Assembly: GCF_000820505.1 (NCBI RefSeq)
Contig: NZ_JWJD01000006.1
Span: 111,208 to 175,207, forward strand
Length of the DNA: 64,000 nt
Direction: 5' to 3'
From: Geoalkalibacter ferrihydriticus DSM 17813
GTDB lineage: Bacteria > Desulfobacterota > Desulfuromonadia > Desulfuromonadales > Geoalkalibacteraceae
Of this stretch, positions 60,164-64,000 are shown one piece after another. The notes beneath the pieces were generated by a model. The model had not been told where the DNA came from and did no database searches. It was given only the letters and a program-made list of their open reading frames with translations. The translations under genes and the position numbers were made by a program. How positions within the stretch are numbered: position 1 is the stretch's first letter; the number at the start of each line of letters is the position of its first letter.

Positions 60164-60661
60164 CTATTTGTTCAACACCGGCTCCCGAACAATCTCGGCC
60201 ACAGCGGCAGCCTGCGCTATCAGGTTCTCTTCCACGCCCATTTCCCTGAGGGTTTCGCCGAGGAGTTCGACGATGGCATCGAAATGCATGTCGCTCAGGC
60301 CTTTTTCCTCGACCAGATGCGCATGGGCGGCGCGCATGTCCTGGCCGGAATAGGTGACTGGCCCGCCAAAGGCAAATATCAGAAATTCCTTCTGCTTGGC
60401 GGCCTGCCGCTGCATGTCGACCCCTTCAAAAAAGTCGCTGACGCGGTCATCGGCAAGCACCTTGGCGTAGAAGCGATCGACCGCTGCATCAACCGCCGCT
60501 TCGCCCCCAAGTTGTGCATACAGAGACGGCTCGGGTGATTTTGTTTCCGCGGCAGTCGGCTCCTGAGATTGGGCGGCGGTGTGCATGGCCGAGAAGCTTT
60601 GGCCGGCGGGCGCCGCCAGGAAAACCAAGGCGGTGATGAGGGTCAAAGATGTCTTTTTCAT
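60164..60661 (-). CDS. Exported group 1 truncated hemoglobin
   Basis: Heme protein of 165 residues. A signal peptide (about 1-24, KTSLTLITALVFLAAPAGQS) and a Glu/Pro-rich spacer precede a trHb1 globin (about 50-165): SLYAQLGGEAAVDAAVDRFY, FGGPVTYSGQDMRAAHAHL with the proximal His, and GLSDMHFDAIVELLGETL. Export to the periplasm is unusual for this class; it may bind O2 or NO there. ATG 60661 has AAGGAG upstream. It is the first of five closely spaced leftward genes. Confidence 0.88.
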   Translation of the reverse strand: MKKTSLTLITALVFLAAPAGQSFSAMHTAAQSQEPTAAETKSPEPSLYAQLGGEAAVDAAVDRFYAKVLADDRVSDFFEGVDMQRQAAKQKEFLIFAFGGPVTYSGQDMRAAHAHLVEEKGLSDMHFDAIVELLGETLREMGVEENLIAQAAAVAEIVREPVLNK

Positions 60662-60734
60662 GCCGGTGACTCCTTCCTGTGAGTGGGCTGGTGTGGCTGA
60701 AAAGAAGAAAATAGCATAGTTTTTGTTCTTGTGG

Positions 60735-61270
60735 TCTTTTGTTCCGGCACTTCGGATTGTGGCTCCCGTTGTGACCAATCATGTTCATCTGCTGGTGAGG
60801 GATCAGGGCGCGAACCATTGCATTTCTCCGGCCATACAATTGCTCGCCGGGCGCACCGGGCAGGAATACAATCAACGCAAACAGCGCAGAGGTGCCTTCT
60901 GGGAAGGTCGCTTTCATGCGACAGCCGATAGAATCGGGTGAGCATCTTTTACGCTGTCTGGAGTATATCGATTTTTAGAGCCGGTGTCGTCAGCCACCCG
61001 GAAGAATGGGCGCATGGTGGGTATATTGAGATTCAAGGGCGGCGTTGCTGCAACCGGCTCCTCGATCTTGATGCCCTGGCGAGTGTCGCCGGCATCGGCA
61101 CCTTGTCTGTACTGGAAGATATTTACCAAGAGTGGGGGGCAAAAGGTGTTGCGCACCCATGATCTGGGGCGCAACGAAACCTGGAGCCACCTTGCTGGCG
61201 GAAGCGAAGCTTTTGTTCTCAGGCTCCAGGGTAGGCTCGGTGTGCGCGACAAAACCGCAACATTGTCGGC
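60735..61270 (+). pseudogene. REP-associated-type tyrosine transposase remnant
   Basis: Decayed Y1/HUH transposase of the IS200-like REP-associated (RAYT) class. Pieces in three frames are in order: TNHVHLLVRD (HUH motif, 60771 on), LLAGRTGQEYNQRKQRRGAF, EGRFHATADRIG, then a frameshift at about 60938 to EHLLRCLEYIDF, a stop and small loss at about 60978, RAGVVSHPEEWAHGGYIEIQ, and, after another shift, ETWSHLAGGSEAFVLRLQGR. The N-terminus is missing. Clearly non-functional. Confidence 0.8.
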
Positions 61271-61290
61271 CAGGGCGATTTTTTCTCAAA

Positions 61291-61584
61291 TTATAGTTTC
61301 TGGTAATCTCCCTTAATCAGCTTAGCACTGCCAGATATGAGGGTGACGAATTTGAGGTCGCCGCCGTCTTCCCCCGCGCCGAAGACGTGAAGAACCTCGA
61401 TCTGTGTGTTTTCGTCTTCCGGTGTGATGACATCACCCGGCAAAATCTCATATTCCGCTCCCAAACTCATGACCACGACACCATCGCTGCTTGTGCGGCG
61501 AGAACCCGTGTTATCGCAGGCGACCAGGGAAAACATTAGGGCAAAAATGAAACCCAGGATGTTGATTTTCATGGATGTTTTCAT
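61291..61584 (-). CDS. Small lipoprotein
   Basis: Predicted lipoprotein of 97 residues: KINILGFIFALMFSLVAC with lipobox Cys24, then a short acidic beta-like domain (MSLGAEYEILPGDVITPEDE). No family recognised. ATG 61584 has AGGAG upstream. It begins 14 bases after the stop of the large InlB-repeat gene and is probably co-transcribed with it. Confidence 0.78.
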   Translation of the reverse strand: MKTSMKINILGFIFALMFSLVACDNTGSRRTSSDGVVVMSLGAEYEILPGDVITPEDENTQIEVLHVFGAGEDGGDLKFVTLISGSAKLIKGDYQKL

Positions 61585-61598
61585 CCTGTCACTCCTTG

Positions 61599-64000
61599 TC
61601 AAAAACGCAGCTCACGAGTGACCCTGGTCTGGATGCGGAATAGAGGATGCCCCAGGTCGTCCGTTTCCACGAGGATTTGGTTGCCTGCTTCAAAAGTTCC
61701 TTCAACTACGGTTGTCGCTACCACGAAATACATGCCGAGTTCTTCATCGTATGCCTCGTAGAATGTGGTGCTTTCGCCATCATGATGGGTTTCCACCACG
61801 GCGCGTAAGCGTCGTCCGCTGCTCTCCTCTATCTCGACCTCGGTCAGCAGGCTGCCGTCAGCTTGGAGGAGGGTTTCAGCGCCAGGGATGTTGAATACAG
61901 CCTCGCTGACATTGATCTTTTCCCCAAGCTCATCCTTGAGAGTCACGCGATGAACGGCGCTGCCGTCGTTACGCGCCTCGATTTCGATTTCGGCCAAGAT
62001 CTTTTGTTCTTTGACCAGTGTCTCCGTGGTTGCGGTCGTCACGATTTTGGAAGGATTGCCCTGTTCGTCCATGACGACGGTTGTTTCCGAACCGGGCAGG
62101 TCGCTGCGCGCGACGATGGTGAAGACTTCGCTGCCTTGTTCGTCGCGAACGGTCAGTCGGTGCTTGATTGCAGGGCCTTCGTCTTGCTGGAGACCCTCGC
62201 CTGTTTCCGTGGCGACTCGGCGGGCATACTCGGCAAAGATCGTCATGTCGGCTGTGACTTGATCGTAAGCCCGACTCCATCCACTGAAATAATAGCCCTG
62301 AGGTGCTTGCGGGATGGGCGCAACGGCTGCTTGGCCATGGGTGATATTTTGGGTCAAATCGCCGCCGCCGATGCTGACTCCGTCACCGATATCGAATGCG
62401 ACCCTATAGGTGTTGACGGCAAAGCTGAAAACAGCTTCGCAGGCTTCATGCGTTTCTTCGATGAGATATATGTTGCCGTTCCAATCGCCCGCGGGGCAGG
62501 TTCCTCCAACACTCTCCAGGGGGCTGAAGCCAATGGCGGGAGTCAAGGTGAATTGGACGCTTTCGCCGTATTCAACGGTTAGATTTGAGGGATCGGCAGT
62601 GCCTCCGTCTCCGGCGACGGCGGTGATTTGATAGGGAGGTATTCTCGCCCCGATAATCCAGGCGGGGTTTGCTTCCTGAACGAGGTCAGTCGTCCAGGCC
62701 AGGAAGGGATAACCCCGAAGAATTTCAGGGTCCTCGACGACTTCCCAATCAGAGAGGGTGATGGCAGAATACATCTCCTCTGTGGTTTTGCCGAAACCTC
62801 CGGCACTTTCGGTTCGCCCGGAGCTTTGGGTATCCCAGAAACTGGTCAGGATGGTGCCATCGATGTCTGCGCCGACCAGGCCGCCGACATGATTAAGACC
62901 GGTGACGACGCCTCGGGCATAGCTGTTTAGAATCGTTGAAGTTTCCAATTGGCCGATCAGTCCACCTGCCTGGATTCCGCCTTCGATTGGTCCTGATGCA
63001 TAATTGTCGATTCCTTGAGAGTTATAGAGATATCCTACGAGCCCGCCAAGGTTTGCGCCGGTTCCGCCGACGGAAACCTCGGCGAAACACCGAGAAATGT
63101 TGGAGTTCTCGGCCCAGCCGATTAGCCCGCCGACATCGGTTCTGCCGCTGAGGGTACCGCCGGCGCCGACTTCTTCAATTGTGCAGTCAAGCGCCTTGCC
63201 CGCCAACGCTCCGATCTGGTCACGGCCCTCTACGGAAAAATTCTCAAGAAAGAGATGGCGGATCGAGGCGCCGTCAATGAACCCGAAAAGGCCCTGGAAA
63301 TCCTGATCTCTTTGGATGTGAAGATTGCGCAAAGTGTGACCGTTGCCGTTGAGAGTGCCGACAAAAGGATCCTCAAGGCTGCCGATGGGATGCCATCCCT
63401 CGCCGGCATTAAAATTCGAGTCATCGAAGCTGATGTCTTCGACCAGAATGAAGTGTTTGTCCGGATAGTCACGGATGGCATCAAGTTGTTCGATATTCGT
63501 GATTTTGTAGGGATCGTCTTCGCTGCCCACCCCTTCCGGGAAAATAATGAAGTATGCCGTGACGCTGATGTTTTCGGTAACCTGAGCGTCGGTACGGTTG
63601 AGGCTGGTCAAACCGTCGCTCCATTTATCGAAGTAATAACCCTCCGCGGGCACGGCAATGACTTCCTGCCCGCTTTCTCCATGGTTTACGGTTTGAACTG
63701 TGTCACCGCTGAGAGCACCGTTCTCTCCGGCGATGTATGTCAAAGTGTATTGATTTGTACTGTAAATAGCGGTGATGCTGAGATCAGCGGTCACGCTGCT
63801 GAAGCTGCCGTCCCAACCGGTGAAGGTTTTGCCTGCCGGTGCGCTGAGTTCGGGCGCTGCGGCCGCCTGTCCGTGGGTCACCGTTTGGCTCAACTCACCG
63901 CCGCCGGTGCGCGAGCCGCCGGCCAGATCGAAGCTGACGCTGTAGGTGGTGTCGACATACTGCGCGGTGATGCTGAGATCCGCCGTGACAATATCGAAGC
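61599..64000 (-). CDS. Large secreted InlB-repeat / GLUG protein (C-terminal part)
   Basis: At least 800 residues are visible; the N-terminus lies beyond the right edge. From the edge inward come InlB B-repeat (Listeria-Bacteroides) modules of about 75 residues (GKTFTGWDGSFSSVTADLSI; GYYFDKWSDGLTSLNRTDAQ). A GLUG-type beta-helix follows (about 63480-62700; GTLNGNGHTLRNLHI, TDVGGLIGWAENSNISRCFA, LNHVGGLVGADIDG), then two more InlB-like modules and a final block of imperfect 35-40-residue beta repeats (LTVRDEQGSEVFTIVAR; VTLKDELGEKINVSEAV). It ends RIQTRVTRELRF. Likely an exported adhesin or envelope protein. Confidence 0.88.
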   Translation of the reverse strand, partial: FDIVTADLSITAQYVDTTYSVSFDLAGGSRTGGGELSQTVTHGQAAAAPELSAPAGKTFTGWDGSFSSVTADLSITAIYSTNQYTLTYIAGENGALSGDTVQTVNHGESGQEVIAVPAEGYYFDKWSDGLTSLNRTDAQVTENISVTAYFIIFPEGVGSEDDPYKITNIEQLDAIRDYPDKHFILVEDISFDDSNFNAGEGWHPIGSLEDPFVGTLNGNGHTLRNLHIQRDQDFQGLFGFIDGASIRHLFLENFSVEGRDQIGALAGKALDCTIEEVGAGGTLSGRTDVGGLIGWAENSNISRCFAEVSVGGTGANLGGLVGYLYNSQGIDNYASGPIEGGIQAGGLIGQLETSTILNSYARGVVTGLNHVGGLVGADIDGTILTSFWDTQSSGRTESAGGFGKTTEEMYSAITLSDWEVVEDPEILRGYPFLAWTTDLVQEANPAWIIGARIPPYQITAVAGDGGTADPSNLTVEYGESVQFTLTPAIGFSPLESVGGTCPAGDWNGNIYLIEETHEACEAVFSFAVNTYRVAFDIGDGVSIGGGDLTQNITHGQAAVAPIPQAPQGYYFSGWSRAYDQVTADMTIFAEYARRVATETGEGLQQDEGPAIKHRLTVRDEQGSEVFTIVARSDLPGSETTVVMDEQGNPSKIVTTATTETLVKEQKILAEIEIEARNDGSAVHRVTLKDELGEKINVSEAVFNIPGAETLLQADGSLLTEVEIEESSGRRLRAVVETHHDGESTTFYEAYDEELGMYFVVATTVVEGTFEAGNQILVETDDLGHPLFRIQTRVTRELRF

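Overview
The window reads as a chromosomal segment of a GC-rich (roughly 60 %) free-living anaerobic or facultatively anaerobic Gram-negative bacterium. A Desulfuromonadales/Geobacter-type deltaproteobacterium fits best. This is inferred from the gene mix: a [NiFe] hydrogenase large subunit, rubredoxin, a [4Fe-4S] ferredoxin, an iron-sulfur flavoprotein, a 2-oxoglutarate dehydrogenase with its own E2, a PPi-type phosphofructokinase, many c-di-GMP proteins, GspA/GspB secretion ATPase partners, TrkAH, and a REP-type transposase remnant. No rRNA, tRNA, CRISPR array or intact mobile element was seen.

Layout. 0-11 kb: a truncated hydrogenase large subunit (minus strand, TTG start) diverges from gspA-gspB, a VanZ-like protein, an ArsN2-like acetyltransferase and a glycine-zipper lipoprotein. 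Next come sucA-sucB, a double TM2 protein, a flavoprotein and rpsU. 11-20 kb (minus strand): two gene runs are separated by repeat copy A. One is pfk, V4R sensor, GGDEF cyclase, DUF456. The other is rubredoxin, ferredoxin, lipB, lipA, trxB. elbB and an XRE-cupin regulator follow. LipB/LipA would supply the lipoyl group that SucB needs. 20-24 kb (plus): HAD hydrolase, small protein-rluD, pgeF, and a LuxR-type regulator followed by a candidate sRNA with a strong terminator. 24-28 kb: alpha/beta hydrolase, trkH-trkA, HNH endonuclease, frameshifted lipoprotein. 28-37 kb (minus): a carbohydrate operon that starts with a receiver-only response regulator and continues with a nucleotidyltransferase-phosphohexomutase fusion, an 1180-residue GH13 enzyme and glgA. 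37-42 kb: YgiQ radical SAM, mscL, GAF-PAS-GGDEF-EAL. 42-52 kb: two ABC export-type systems (ATPase-permease-AttH lipoprotein; tesA<>ybbA-ybbP) around a SpoIIE phosphatase. 52-64 kb: a DNA-repair-type radical SAM protein, two MscS channels, a DUF1015-kinase pair, two Gate-domain proteins, a periplasmic truncated globin, a dead REP-type transposase, a small lipoprotein, and the 3' part of a large secreted InlB-repeat/GLUG protein that runs off the right edge.

The most notable non-gene structure is a dispersed, palindromic element of about 134 bp with GTAAC...GTTAC ends. Three near-complete copies, one shortened copy, one inverted and internally deleted copy and one fragment lie in intergenic gaps at 10.4, 15.2, 22.2, 36.9, 46.7 and 48.4 kb. 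Paired changes between copies keep the internal hairpin arms complementary. Other unusual points are a SucB that lacks the peripheral-subunit-binding domain and carries a graded 9-bp repeat array, a phosphohexomutase domain that lost its metal loop, and divergent tesA/ybbA genes whose start codons share one CATG.
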